NCBI RefSeq assembly: GCF_000247695.1 | Contig: NW_004624743.1 | Coordinates: 8,186,800 to 8,250,799 of the forward strand | Reading direction: 5' to 3' | Length of the DNA: 64,000 bases | Source of the DNA: Heterocephalus glaber | Lineage: Eukaryota; Chordata; Mammalia; Rodentia; Bathyergidae | Shown: piece by piece, positions 36,696 to 49,486 of the stretch | Position numbering within the stretch: position 1 is the first letter of the stretch | Layout: every line of letters begins with the position of its first letter | The notes under the pieces: model-generated | Database searches by the model: none | What the model was told of the DNA's origin: nothing | The model's input: only the letters and a program-made list of their open reading frames with translations | Made by a program: the position numbers and the translations under genes

Positions 36696-37702
36696 CTATA
36701 CCACTGCTTTGTGTATTCACTTAGTCTCTGTGGCTGTCACCGAAGAAAAAAGTAGGTCATCAGAGACTGGGAATTGGTCCAGGGTGAGAACTGCTCTTGA
36801 ATTTTACCTTTGAGGATGTAGAGATCTCTTTAGTCCTGCAATCCTGTGACTTGGTGGATAACGTTGCCTTATTTCCTTTTCACAGGCATGACGTCTTTGG
36901 GATACTTTCCGGTTTCTGGTGCCACTTGTTTTTGTTTTATTTCTTGAGGGTTGCTTCCTCAGGTTCCTTAGCTGCTTGATTGCTGAAGAGGTGCTCCAAA
37001 CAACAAGTCCAGCTTCTTTTCACCTCAGTTGACCTTGGGAATGCTGTTGTCGCCAAGGAGACATTAATATCTTCAGTCTCCTGCTAGCTTGAATTCTTTA
37101 GGGCAGAGTCTGCTGAGATTGCCTCCTGATGTCATTCTAAATATCTGGTGGCCCTCTATGGGAACTGGGCCAGGCTCTGGGTGGCCAGAAAGGGGGAGCC
37201 CGTGGAATTCCTCATGGCGTTTTGCTCCAGAGGGACCTACTGGTGCTCCATTGCATATGTGATGACATTACTGCTGTGTCCAAGGGACACTTGAAAAAAG
37301 AAGTCATAGTCATTTTGCATTTTTTGGTCTTAATAAAACCTCTCGGGATGTTTGAAATTACTGTTGATTTCATGATTGGTGTAATGTTTATTAAAGAAAA
37401 AAGGCTCATAAGAGTAATAAAAATGTATTAGAGTATTCACACTAACATACCTTAAGACCAGCTTAAGCCAAATGTGTTCTAGAAAGTAGGGAACAAAGCT
37501 ACTACACTGAAAAATATACCTTGTTTCCTCTACCTTTATAGGCAGTTTCTCAAATGAGAGCTCTACTTAAATGAGAGCTTGTAACTTTGGAAATACCTTT
37601 TTATAACAGAAAATTTAAGCCAAGTAAGATACTATATTTTATGGACACAAGATCACATATCCTTCTAATACAAAGTAGTTTTATAGAGATTTAAAATGAG
37701 AG

Positions 37703-37876
37703 TGCCCAATGTGATGGCACATATCTATAATCATAGCACTTGGGAGGCTGAAGCAGGAAGATGGCCACAAGTTCGAGGCCAGCCTACCCTATCCAATGAG
37801 TTCAAGGCCAGTCTGAATTACATACCAAGACCTTGTCTCAAAAAACCAATCAATAAATAAATAAAAATAAAAAGTT
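37703..37876 (+). mobile_element. B1-like SINE, sense
   Basis: 'AATGTGATGGCACATATCTATAATCATAGCACTTGGGAGGCTGAAGCAGGAAGAT...GTTCGAGGCCAGCC...GAGTTCAAGGCCAGTCTGAATTACAT...ACCTTGTCTCAAAAAACC' carries a 7SL-like body, a second 'gttcaaggccag' block and an A-rich AATA-repeat tail. Confidence 0.9.
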
Positions 37877-39227
37877 AAGTCCATGTTCTAATTTGCTAGG
37901 AAGAGAGAGAAATAATTTTCATGGCTTGGAATGAAGTTTTCATTTTCTAAATTATTTTGGGATACCGTAAGAATTAAATTTAAACTGAAAAGTATAATTC
38001 AACAATTAAAACCAGTTCATTTTACCAACACATTTTTCTGAATCAAACACCCAAAACAAAGAAGCTTGATTTCCAACAGACTGCTATTATTATTTTTATA
38101 TATTTTTACTAAATTTATAAATATTTCATACCAGTAAAATTCATGTCTATAATACGGTGATATTTGAAATATATGTACAAAATAATAGTTGAAATAAATA
38201 GCTTCAAAGCTCCTAATAGTTCACGGTTACCTACGATTTGTCAGACTGTGTATCAATTACTTCATAACAGTGGTGACAAACCAAGGGCATGTATGTGTGT
38301 TACTATGTTTTTCTTTTTAAGACAAAAGATGTTAATGTAGAGTTGTGTTTTGTAAACTACAACCTCAGTATTCAGGTTTAATTGCAGTATTGGCACTTTG
38401 CGATAAATAAGTGTGTTTTGGGCTGCAGTTTGGCACATGGTCTCTAAAAAGTTTGCCATTCCTGCTTTGCAGTCTTTTTATCCAAACAAATACTTCTTGG
38501 ACAGTCTTATTTACTTTTATGGGTTTTTAAAACTAATACCCAGAGAACTGATTTTGGCTGGTTGAGGCCATATTGCTCATATAGTCTAGACAAAGAGCAT
38601 GCAGCCAGATTTGTTTATTTCTAATGTTCTGTCCCTGACTATGATGCTATAATGTTTTATTATCTTCAAACCATTTCTCACTCTGTAGAGAATGAGAGCA
38701 GATGATATAATCAATATTTTCCCCCTGAAAATATTTCAGAAATCCATGCCTATCTGCATGTTTTCCTCTTCATGGTGGATCCTTTAGAAAGCTATTCACT
38801 TATTTCAGAGAAGCTGTCTTTACTCAAGTGTATTTAGAAATCTCCTTAGGAATTTGCTACCCAGCCTTAATGGTCTGATAGTTGGCAAATCATTATCATT
38901 AGGGAGGAATTTGTTGCCAAATGTAAATCCAAATGTAGTGAACAGGATGGAAACTAAGATTTGATTATGAAGCATCAAATTATTGATAGCTGGCTCATAA
39001 GTTGACATTAACTACCAATACCCCCAAAAGAATTTCAAGGGTATTCTTGATAGGAACATATAGCCTGTCTCCTTAAGAGACAGTTTTGATGACTAACAAA
39101 AGTCTGACAATTTTTCTTTAAAATCAGGGTCACTAATACTTATACACAATGTATTGAAAACATAGGAAATGTTATTTTCTAATAATATACAACAGCCAAG
39201 GAAGGGTAAAACTGAGACCTTAGATTA

Positions 39228-39385
39228 GAATCCAGGCTCAGACACTTTACCATTTGTCCTTCATTTTCTAAATGTCTTTTTTGTAAACGAGGCAGGTAGC
39301 AGGACCTGCCCATGATGATCATTTTGTTGAGAGGATGTTCAATTGTACCTGGCTAGCCACTTAGTGCCTTGTCTACTTAAAAGGC
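39228..39385 (+). repeat. MIR SINE, sense, degraded
   Basis: 'AGAATCCAGGCTCAGACACTTTACCATTTG...TCATTTTCTAAATG...GAGAGGATGTTCAATTGTACCTGGCTAGCCACTTAGTG' follows the MIR order. Confidence 0.5.
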
Positions 39386-41879
39386 TTAAAAAATGATCAC
39401 AATTCTTTATTTCCCTTTCAAGGACTATCTTGCATTCTTGAAAAACAGTGTGCTGTCATCGTTAGCTAATGATATTTTAGAAGATGCTTTGTTTTCTGTC
39501 AGGTTTCATACCTCACGGCAGTTTTTATTTCATGATGGAGTATTTGATATTAAGAATAAATACAAAACCTACTGATAATCGTATGTTGATATTGATGAAT
39601 CAGTATATGTTACACTAAGAAGTCTTACAATTTTGGCTTGCCAATTTATAGTATCTGTGTCAGTGTTCCATATAATATTGTTTTCAGAGAAATTTTTGGT
39701 TCATATCGTATTTTATCAGACATATGAAAGTAATTATATATCCATTTGCCTACAATCAGGTTCCAAGAATTTTTTTTTTAGTTACTTCAGAGGTCTCCTA
39801 AATTGCTTATTGATCACATCACTTTACACTTAAATTTGAGGGATCTGAGCATAAATGTGTGGCCTTAGCCGCTTCCTATTAAACCTCAGTTTCTGCCTCC
39901 TTTGGAATCGATGATCTCATCTTTGGTGTAGGCAAAACTGTGAAGTTGCTGAGGTTTGTCTTTGCCTCACGCCTTCCCTTCATTCACCTTCATGTGCCCT
40001 TCTTTCTCTTTGGCAGGCTGTACTCACCCCGCAGCAATTTTTAAAAATCAATACTAGGTCCTTCGAGAGCACCTCTACTTCCTCTCGGCCTTGCATGAAT
40101 GTGGCTTGCAAGGTCCTTTCACTCCTTGGCAACCCCTGTAGGGCCCAGAATGGTCTTGGATTCTGTTACATCAGCTGCCTAGTCCATGACACAGTATGGT
40201 TCTGTTACTCCTTTACAGCAACCTTTCTTTACCACTTTTCCCGAAAAGCATTTGTAATCTAAATGAGCATCCACCAAGTCCACAGAATCCCTGCCATGCT
40301 GCAGAGGTACTCCCGGGAGGACTCTCCATGCAAACCAGTACCCCACTGCCAGCCACTCCCTGTCCACACAGAAGTGAGCACAGGGAAGCCTGGCCACGGA
40401 CACGAGGGGGATTGGTTTTGAAAATACTGGTCTTGGAAGATGAGCTCTGTCAGCAAAAAGATGTTTGAATACCTAACTCTTCATACTGTGCATTTCAGTA
40501 CCTGTTGCTCTGGGCCCTTTTTCTGTTTCCTCTTTGCACATCTCTGGAGCCATAGCTGCTACCTTGACACTCAGACTTACTGTGTGTGCACTCTCCTGCC
40601 CCCCAAAACCACTGGACACATAATCGTGATTATTTTTCCAGAAATAAAAGTCCTGAAGGGGTACAAGAAGCATGCGAAGAATGCAAGCTTCTTTTTGGGG
40701 GAAGGGAAGAGTGTTGGGAGAGGCCTAAGGGTGTAGGGCCAAATTTCTTCTGCCCTTTATTTCCTCTGTGAAATCACAAAGAAAACATGAGGCATTTAAG
40801 TTAAATATCTCCCAACTTTATATAGCCTTGAGCCTGTAAATATAGACCATGCACATCAGAAGGAAGGCATTTTGTACTAAAAGTCATCCTATTCTTGAAG
40901 AGACTCTGAAATGAAGAAATATGACTCCAAGCCAAAGATCTTGAACACTACTGAAGAAACACTTTACAACTTCCTTGTTCCTTTTGACCACTTGGCAATA
41001 GCTGACGTGCTAACCAGCAGATTTGCTTCTTTCTCATTCCCTCCTTTCCTGCTCTCTCTCCCTTCTTTCTTTTATCTTTTTTTGCTTTATCTTCTAATTT
41101 TCAGTTGTAAATTCGTTATCACTATCAGCTGGTATTAACAATTAATAAGTTGGGTTTCCTTCTATGCTTCGTAAAGCTCCATTTTTCTGTTTTAAGACCA
41201 CAGGATAGTACTTGATAATATTTTTCTCTTTGCGGGGTTCTCTGCAAATAAAATTTCACTACCAAAGGAGTTTAGTTATCAACAGTTGATGCTGCATGTT
41301 ATAGAGAATGTGGTCATGGCATAATTTCCGTGATCACTTTTGTTATTAATCACTGTAATTACTCTTTGATTACAATGGTGATTAACTCAGTAAGCCTGTG
41401 TCTCACAGGATCTCGTGTCTTAAACTCTCCATATCAGTGATGATCAGTCGAGTACACTAGAACTTGGTGAAGGTGAATGAATGCATGCATGCTTATAATA
41501 TGCATGGTCTGTATTTTTTCTAAGATGACTCTCCTGAAGAGTCATTTCAAGCCATTTTGCAGTATTTCAAGCTGTACTACTTAGTGCCTTAAAGTTACAT
41601 AGCACTTGAGAACACATTTCAGTTTTTACTTTTACTTTACTAGTAACGGAGATACTTACCATGTACCAATCCTAATAAAGTAATTAAAATGCATGAAATA
41701 CTTAAGCATGGTGGTGTTTGATTATATCAGACAATAAATAAAACATTTATTGCAGTATCCATACATGGCTTTTGGTCTCATAGGATCTGGAACCCAAGTG
41801 CTGGTTTTCTTGCATCATCAAAAGTGAGAACTGACACTAAACAAAAGAAAGTCCTCAGGCAAGACATGAAGAGAGAAGC

Positions 41880-42010
41880 ATGGAAACCAGCTTATTGGGT
41901 GCCTCAGAATCACCAAGGGTACCTGCAGGAATGCAGATTTCTCAGCTTCTCTCCTGCCCACCAAGTTACAATTTCAGAATCTGCATTTTAACAGGCTTTT
42001 CAGGTATTTC
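41880..42010 (+). mobile_element. MER5-like MITE fragment
   Basis: 'GGTGCCTCAGAATCACCAAGGGTACC...AATTTCAGAATCTGCATTTTAACAGGCTTTTCAGG' matches the MER5 pattern (cagaatcacctgg...ctgcatttctaacaagttcccagg). Confidence 0.6.
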
Positions 42011-42289
42011 TTACATGCTTTTTGTTGTATGCCATTGTCTTATTATGTGGATAAGCAAAGGATCCACGAAAGTCCTTTGAATGTCATAACCTTTCAGTCT
42101 GTCATTTGTTCTTGTCCGCTCAACTAATCTTAACAGATTTTATAGAACTTTTAGATTCATGAACAGCTTTCAAAATAGTATGAATGAGTTTAAAATGACA
42201 TGAATTATTTGATATAGCCTGCTTTGGTTAAAATGATACACAAGAAAAGAAAGATATATCACATATACATTTACTAAGGTAAAAGACAC

Positions 42290-42620
42290 ATTGTCAGTAA
42301 TCTCCCTCAAAATACTCCAGTTGCCTCAAACACACTCATCCCATTAGTTTCGCTGCTTTCTGAAGTAGTACTGGAAGTCTTCTTTGGTGAGTGTCTTTAG
42401 CTGTGATTTCACACTGCTTCAGTGTCCTGAATCAATTCAAAACATTTACTTTTCATGGCCATTGTGACTTTGTGGAAGAGCCAGAAGTCACGTGGTGCCA
42501 GATCCAGTGAATGAGGGTAGATGAGGACACAGCATCATGTTTTTATGCCTTTCCCATTGGATGGCACTCTGCAGCAGCACTCACTGTAATTTGTGTCACA
42601 CCTTACAAAAACACTCACAA
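42290..42620 (-). pseudogene. Decayed mariner-type transposase, C-terminal part
   Basis: Minus-strand translation in pieces gives HSLDLAPRDFWLFHKV, then MAMKSKCFELIQDTEA, then after a frameshift LKTLTKEDFQYYFRKQ and WDECV. These match the C-terminal part of mariner transposases. The HSPDLAPxDFFLFPKL motif contains the third catalytic aspartate, and the tail normally reads (L)TxxDFQxxFxxWxxRWxxC. Stops and a frameshift interrupt the copy, so it is inactive. The N-terminal DNA-binding half and the first two catalytic acids are not recognised. Sequence to about 43.2 kb may be further decayed element, but I cannot confirm it. It is an old mammalian DNA transposon fossil. Confidence 0.75.
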
Positions 42621-43684
42621 AAGAGAACTTTTAGCAGTACTTCAGAAAGTGGAAAGAACAAGGAGATAAGTATGTTCACAAGGAGAAGGGTTAATGACTG
42701 AATTATTACCGTGTTTGTCCATCGCCCCTTGTATTAAGTTCATTGGAAACTGCTCAATCAGAAAACTAAGCAATATGGGGAACCCAATTCTTTTCAGTTT
42801 TTGTAAAATTCTTCATCTTAGGTGAGTGATGGCCTTCAACTTTTCTTGGATGAAATCTGTCCTTTGGGTCTTGGTACCTGAGCAAAACCTGGAAGTGGGT
42901 TTCCAATCCAGGAACATGTACCATTGGTGACAACTGACTACAGGCACATGACTACTTTAGACAGTCAGTGGCTTGAGAGTCTAGATGTCCTGCAAATAAA
43001 ATCGGCTTTGGTCATGATCATTTGACTACTGCGGCCTCTCAGTAAGAGAATTTCAATCAATACCTATGTTTCCTATGACATTTGTAGTTTCCTCTGTCTG
43101 AAGAGCAATCTTAATGGTCAGAATAACGGTTCTTTGAGGCTCCTACTTCTTATTGCAACATTTTTCTGACAGAAACATATCCTCATCCTAGCTTACAGCA
43201 GCTGTGTCTGGTGAATATTTTTCTGACTTAAAAAAATTTGTTCTCCCTATTTGGAAAACTAAAAATATTAAATACTCATCAAGTACTTTCAGTAAATTCA
43301 GCCTTGCACTGCATACAGAAAGTTTGAAGCTATGTGTGACAATATAGTTTTGAAGGTGAGAGTTTCATGTTATGCTACCAAGATAGCCTCATGGGAAAAA
43401 ACATGGCCTCAGTAGTGTTCTGAAAGTGACCTCATTTTGCCCACAGTAGGGACTTCACAGGACAGGGGCTGGTGTTGGCTTTGACTATTTGGGAAGCCTA
43501 CATGGTGGGCTACTTTTATCAAAATGGAAAGGAAGGAACATGTCACAGCTGACAGAAACCCACAAGTCATGGCCCAGATTTCTTTTGGGACCTTGTCACA
43601 TGAAGCAGAGGAAATACTTTCCATTGGGGAGTTAAAGCTTCCATTCTGATAGTATGTATATTACTAAGCAAAAAGCCCCATCCA

Positions 43685-43800
43685 CTCCGTTGTCTCACAG
43701 AGTTGAAGTGACTTGTTTCAGGCCCAAAATTACTTAGCAGTGAAACAGAGAGTAGGACTCAGATCTTCCTGCTTCTGCTCTGGTGCTCTGGATAGCATTC
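43685..43800 (-). repeat. MIR SINE, antisense, degraded
   Basis: 'TCTCACAGAGTTGAAGTGACTTGTTTCAGGCCCAAAATTACTTAGCAGTGAAACAGAGAGTAGGACTCAGATC' corresponds to the antisense MIR core. Confidence 0.65.
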
Positions 43801-44578
43801 GTCAGTGCTGAAGAGAAAACATTTCTAATCCTTCAAAAGCAGACAAGGGATGGGCCACTCACTTTCACTAAAACCTCCCTGAGATGCCTGGCAATGATTG
43901 AACTTACTTGAAAGTCTTGTGATTTTGCATATTTTGCTTTGACACCCCTGTCTTTCATAACAGTTAGAAGTGGATGTTATTTACTGATTATTTTGCTTGC
44001 AATTGATTTGCATATTGTTATTGCATATTGTTAAATGGTTTGCTGATTAATGCCTAATGTTGATTTGGACTAAATGTAATGGAACAAGCAAATACATTTG
44101 TAAATCTAGATATATAATTTAGTTGATAAATAGTGTTCTCAGTCTTAAAACTGTTGATTATTTGCTACCTACCCCTCACACAGAAATCCTGGACACAATT
44201 CCTTCCCACAGTCTACATCAGTATTTCCAATTTTTTGCCCTCTTTGTTTCTTATTAATTTGCATATCTAAATGATAAAGTTCCACTTCTTATAGGCAAAT
44301 ACTGCTTCAAAGCCCACAGATAAGAAAAAAATCTTTTAAATTCAGAAAGTGATAGATTTTTACCTAAACCATTTCTTTTCTGGAGCTCCAGAAGACAATG
44401 AAGTATAAGCTTAAATATTCATATTTTCCTGACCAATGTATTATATATCTTTACCAACAAGTTATATACATACAAAACATTTCTTCATTTAACTATTAAC
44501 TATTTCAATTGATATCAAACTTGCAGGGACATATTGCTGCAGAGCCCTTTCAGGTCCAGTAAGATTTGGTAATTTATA

Positions 44579-44628
44579 CACACATGTGCGTGCGCGGGCA
44601 CACACACACACACACAGATACACACACA
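44579..44628. repeat. (CA)n-rich interrupted microsatellite
   Basis: CA units with GTGCGTGCGCGGG and GATA interruptions. Confidence 0.9.
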
Positions 44629-45077
44629 GGAAGACACCAAGCTGGTTAGCTGTTGAGTCAATCATATGAACTATTTAATATATTCTGCAATTGAGTACTA
44701 TACACATGCTTATGTTTTGGTATATTTAGTACTTGTAATTACTCCATGATCTTTCTCAAAAATTCCAACCTAAACTTTTGATTTCTGTATTCATTTTATA
44801 AACATGTATCACTATTGATGAATTTTATGCTTTCTGTACATTTATAAATATTTTCTATTTGTAAATCCATTTAAATAGTCAAGAGAATATAAAGTTTGTT
44901 TTAATGTTTATGGTCTGTCTTTCAAATACGTATTTCTCTAATAATATTTATTGATGACTAGAAAGGATTCTTGAAAGGAATGTAGTACATTATTTTCCAT
45001 GTGATTTTTTTTTTAAATGTAAAGTTTGGTTTCCACAGGTTTCAAATAGAAAAAAAAAATCAGTAAATATGAAATTG

Positions 45078-45200
45078 GGTGACAGACCCAAGTCTACATT
45101 CCCATACCCAGGTCGGTGACCTTGGGTTTATTGCATTTTTGTTCTTCAGTTTCATTTCTTTAAAATGAGAAGCTAAATCTTTAGAGCCTTATTCCATGAC
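45078..45200 (+). repeat. MIR SINE, sense, degraded
   Basis: 'GGTCGGTGACCTTGGGTTTATTGCATTTTTGTTCTTCAGTTTCATTTCTTTAAAATGAGAAGC' follows the MIR core. Confidence 0.6.
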
Positions 45201-46699
45201 TTAATTTCATCAACTCAAAAGAAAATATGATTAAAAGATAAGTGTGGGCATAATTCCCTGGATACTTGTAACTTGCATGGATACAGCCAGGTTACACAGC
45301 CCTGGAAATTCCTTTAAGAAAACCAGCACTTTGTAGATGTGATATGAATGGATATGGAAAGAAATGTGATCCATTAAAAAAGGAAGAGGAACTGGGTTAG
45401 TGACACAGGAAGCCTGTTAGGCAGTAGAAGTGATTCCCTTTTTACTTCTTTTTGACTACAGTCTAGTTATTCCTATTTCAAAACCTACTGGCACCAGGTA
45501 TTATCAACAGGGATGAGTAATATGTAATTTTTATCTTTACTGGGTTACATTTGGCCTGGAGACATTTGACAGCTGTCAGTCAGATGTCTGGCCAAGGAGG
45601 AGATGCATATAAAGCTGCCAAAATATTTTTGTTTCTTTAAATACTTATTAGCAAAGCATTTTAGCTGGAAATTCTGTTGTGCTGGAATTAAATAAATGTA
45701 TGGTCATAATATAATTTATTGAAATTAATTGCTAGAAGAATCAAAATTTTCCCAATTGATATATGAAGTAAACAAAATGCTTTTCAATTGTCTTTAGAAA
45801 CAGGAGAACAATTAATTTACTGTACTGTAAATGATCTACCTTTAAGACACAAAAATGTATGGCAAATAATGCTTTAAATGTGTAAATTTTAAGATGAAAA
45901 TTGTACATCACAAGTTTTGACTGACTTAATAAAAGAAGCCATTCTGCTACATTGAGGAATTGACATAGCTATTTTTGTGACACAATGTTGAAAACTTTAA
46001 AAAGGACATGCATGTACCTTGATGGTGAACAAAGATTTATAGATTCTCATAACTGAAAGAAAAAAATCATGGAATTTTAGATTAGGTCAGAAACTCATGG
46101 CACAATTTTAATTTTAGTTATTTTGGATATTTGGGCTATATTTAACATTGTTTCTAATAGATTCTGTTATACTCAAAAATTGACAATCATAAATAATAGT
46201 TTGGCAGAAGCTTTTGTATTGTTTGTATTTAATGTTAGTAACAATCTGATAATTATAGCCAATACTAATGCACAGGAAAAGTTAACAATATAATTCTGAA
46301 GTTGACCTAAGAGTATGTGCTGTTCAATTTTGCCATAATTACTTCTCATCTCTAAAAGCAAGTGTTCTGATTCTTTACAAACATAGTACTTAGCATACTA
46401 GAAAAATTTTCAAGTGCATGGAAAATATAGTTATTCTTTAAGAGACTAATGAACTAGATAAAAAAATTCAGTGATGCTTGCTCAAGGGTCAAAATCAATA
46501 TAATGAAACAATACAAAATATCATGTAAAAAGCAGTTTGAATCACTATATACTATATATGTATATATAGTTTTAATAAAATATGCTTTAATTTTCTGAAG
46601 TATATTCTACATGTGATTTATAATAAAAAGTAGATTTGAGTTTAATTTTTAAAAACATGGTTCACTAAAATGTTTACAGATAAAACTACTTTTTTCTTG

Positions 46700-46782
46700 T
46701 TTTTTTTTGGTTCCAGGGATTGAACTCAGGACCTTGCGCTTGCGAGGCAGGCGGCAAAACCACTGAGCTAAATCCCAGGCCC
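46700..46782 (-). mobile_element. ID-like tRNA-derived SINE, antisense
   Basis: T-tract, GGTTCCAGGGATTGAACTCAG...CTTGCGAGGCAGGCGGCAAAACCACTGAGCTAAATCCCAGGCC. It appears nearly intact and close to the family consensus, judging from the four copies here. Confidence 0.9.
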
Positions 46783-47813
46783 TGCATTTTAAAAATAAGC
46801 TTTTTTTTTTTTGGTTGGGTGAATCATTTCTGGTCAGATTTTAAACCACAAATATTTCATCATTTTATAGATAACTTAAACCACTTTAAGAGAATATGAT
46901 ATTTATAACTTGTGCTAGTATATCCAAATCATCATTGATTTAAAAATTATTTTAGATACAGTCTTAACAAAAGTCCAATCTTTTTTTCTCCAACATACAA
47001 ATATGTGTTGTGTAGATTGGAAATTATTTATGTGATCATCAGAATAAAACAATTGCCTCATAGTCTTAGTAATTTATATTGGTAGGAGCCTTTCTCTTCT
47101 TAAGTACCAATTCTACCCCCCACAGTCCAGAAAATTGATTTTATGCATCATAATTTATAGCATTCTTAATCAATGTATGCTGTTGTGTCTTTTACATCCA
47201 TTAGTCCATGTTGGTTGTGAATATAGAATTTGGTTATTAAAGTGGTTTCATATGTTTACTATGTATAGTCTGTAGTTTTGAGCTGCTCACTTGCTTAAAT
47301 AAATGTTTTCAATTTGCTATAATACAACAATTTGTAGAAAAATGCTGTGAAGCATAGTTAAAAGAATGAGTCCTTGAAATAAAATCACTTTTAAAAAATG
47401 TGTCCTAACATGTGGTCTCATTTTTCCATTTTTTGCTTTAATTAAAATTCTGTTCTGAAAAAATATTTTTGCCTAAACTTTTGAATTCATAAAATAAAAA
47501 TACCAAATATATAAATGTACTAATTTTAGAAATCAATGACATAAAAACATGCTTTAGTATTCTCATGGTTGTTGATTCTAAAGATTTTCTGTAGAAAAAA
47601 ATCTTTGTAAAGTAGTAAAAAGTTGTTACTTTTAATTATTAAATATTCAGTATAATACATGCTTTTAAAATGTATTGAAATAAAGTTAATTCTACATTCC
47701 CTCTAATCATATTCCTATAGCATGCACATATTTTCTTTTCTCAAAAAGCACATGGAATGTTTGAAAAGATCCTATATCATTTCATATTTATATTTTGGAG
47801 TTTTATTGGAAAA

Positions 47814-47846
47814 CAACATTTTATTCAGAAACATTTTATTCAGAAA
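47814..47846. repeat. Short tandem duplication
   Basis: The 15-mer ACATTTTATTCAGAA occurs twice in direct succession. Confidence 0.85.
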
Positions 47847-48191
47847 AGATTGTGTCAAAATTAGATTAAGAAGAGATTAATCTGCTATTTATTCAGCCTA
47901 ATGTCATATGTGTAATTAACTCATCTTTCTGACATAGAAGAGAGTAATCAAAGAGAGTGATGTTAAAAACATATAAATTATTTCTTTTACAAATTAAAAA
48001 AAAACTAAAAATCTTGTTAAACAATAACACCTCTACTTTGTTTCCCCAGCAAGCCCTGGGTTGAGTTAGATGGCTGCCATTCCAATGGTCTCATCAGCTT
48101 TGCAAGCATAGGCACCTCAGCGGGGCCTCTTCCAAGATAACAAAATCACCTTTTAGAGATTAAAAAATATATTTTGGCAATTGAAACTCAC

Positions 48192-48400
48192 CAGCGCCTT
48201 TCTTGCTTCTCCAGAAAGTTGTACCCGTCAGCACCTGCTGAGGGTTTTGTTGTCCAAACTCTGACAGGTAAAAAAATTCCTGTAGAATAAAGCCAGACCA
48301 GCTGGCTTTGAAGAGAAACCCCCCAGTTTGGGCTGCGTTCGCCGCCTCTCCTTTTCTATGAAGACCGAGGCTTTGCCCCCTTGATGGTCAGGCCGTGAGA
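48192..48400 (-). other. MEF2C: Candidate distal alternative first exon of MEF2C
   Basis: On the minus strand, a GC-moderate block ends in a strong donor (GCGCTG|GTGAGTTTC; last exon base 48192, GT at 48191-48190). The block stands out from very AT-rich surroundings. It lies about 20 kb upstream of the main first exon, which fits the spacing I recall for the longest human MEF2C transcripts. I see no matching 3' splice site, so it reads as a first exon; its start is estimated. Upstream of it are an E-box at 48441-48446 and a MEF2-like site at 48463-48472. Mouse Mef2c skeletal-muscle transcription is known to depend on an E-box plus a MEF2 site at an upstream first exon. Identity and boundaries are inference. 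Confidence 0.4.
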
Positions 48401-48429
48401 TGCGTGATCCCTCAGCACAAGTGTCTGGC

Positions 48430-48480
48430 AGGCCGAGGCGCACCTGTTCGTGTCACTCTGGAGTAAATTTAGCTGTAAAG
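48430..48480 (-). promoter_or_regulatory. E-box and MEF2-like site pair, candidate muscle promoter
   Basis: CACCTG (48441-48446) lies 16 bases from GTAAATTTAG (48463-48472), which on the minus strand is CTAAATTTAC and differs at one position from YTA(A/T)4TAR. Further E-boxes, CAGCTG at 48299-48304 and CACCTG at 48232-48237, fall within the candidate exon. Paired E-box and MEF2 sites are typical of myogenic promoters, and MEF2C autoregulation is known in muscle. Binding here is inferred. Confidence 0.35.
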
Positions 48481-49486
48481 GTATCATTGACAACCAGACC
48501 TTTGTCAGTGCTGGCAAAAGAACACAGAATTAGTTCGCTCCCTTCCCCCTTCCCAAGCCCCTACACTGCTAGTTCCAATGGAAAATATCCAATCGGAAGT
48601 CTATCCAAAAATCATTCCTAAAAAAAATGAAATTGCTTTCATATGGAATAAAATAGTAAGTCTCCTCATTTCACGCAGGCTTTAAAATTACATTTCCAAG
48701 AATAATCTTGGAACGAGGCAAGTTTTTGTTCAATTAATTGTGGCTGGAAACTTTTTAATGGAAACATAGCACACACTTATTCATTTCAGGTTACTAGATT
48801 GTGTGAAGCATTCAAGTTAGTTGCCCTGCTTTGCTGTAGCTCATTTGTTCTTTTTGATCTGAAGAAATATTAGAAGGATAAAGCTTATCACATAGGGGGA
48901 TTAATCACGTTACCAAAATTAGAAAGCATGTAGTTGTGAAAAACTGAGTTGCAGAACTGTATGCTCACAGCACTTGGGCTATTGGGAATCCAGGATGTCC
49001 CTGCCACATCTAAGATGGCAGCTCGTGTCTGTGGAAACCCCTGGCGCTCGGAAGCTGGCTAAGGCTAGGGTTCTCTTACATTGGTTAAGGTAAGGGCTTT
49101 TGTCATTTACGTGAACTTTTAAGATTAACTTCCTTACTGATGGCTTGAGAAAAATTCCTTTTGAAGAAAACTCGAAAGGTAGGCGGTGGTGTTCATCAGT
49201 ACTTCAGAAGTAAATACAGTAGTGAAGATATGCAAAGCAGGCTAAGGAATAGAGTGTTTCACCAAGGCATTCTGAATTTTTGGCTTAATAATTAGGATTT
49301 CTTACAGTGGAGTTAAAAGGGCTTGTGCGTAATACCTGTTTGACCATATTATTGCTGTTTACAAAGGTTGGGTGTGAAGAGAAAAAGAAATCTGGGTCAA
49401 AATAAAAAATGCTTTGTAAAATAAACAAAGTTCCTATTTATTTACTATGTATAAATAGCCACTCACCGAGCCTCCTTTCTCTGCAG

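Larger units (their letters stand above)
34161..48191. other. Repeat-rich non-coding interval between promoters
   Basis: No coding gene is supported. Identified contents are a MITE (34.88 kb), a GGAA microsatellite (35.09 kb), MIRs (36.4, 39.2, 43.7 and 45.1 kb), ID-like SINEs (36.6 and 46.7 kb), a B1 element (37.7 kb), a MER5-like fragment (41.9 kb), a mariner transposase remnant (42.3-42.6 kb) and a CA tract (44.6 kb). The remainder is AT-rich, particularly 44.6-48.0 kb, with no feature I can name. If the distal first exon at 48.2 kb is real, this interval is part of its first intron. Confidence 0.5.
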
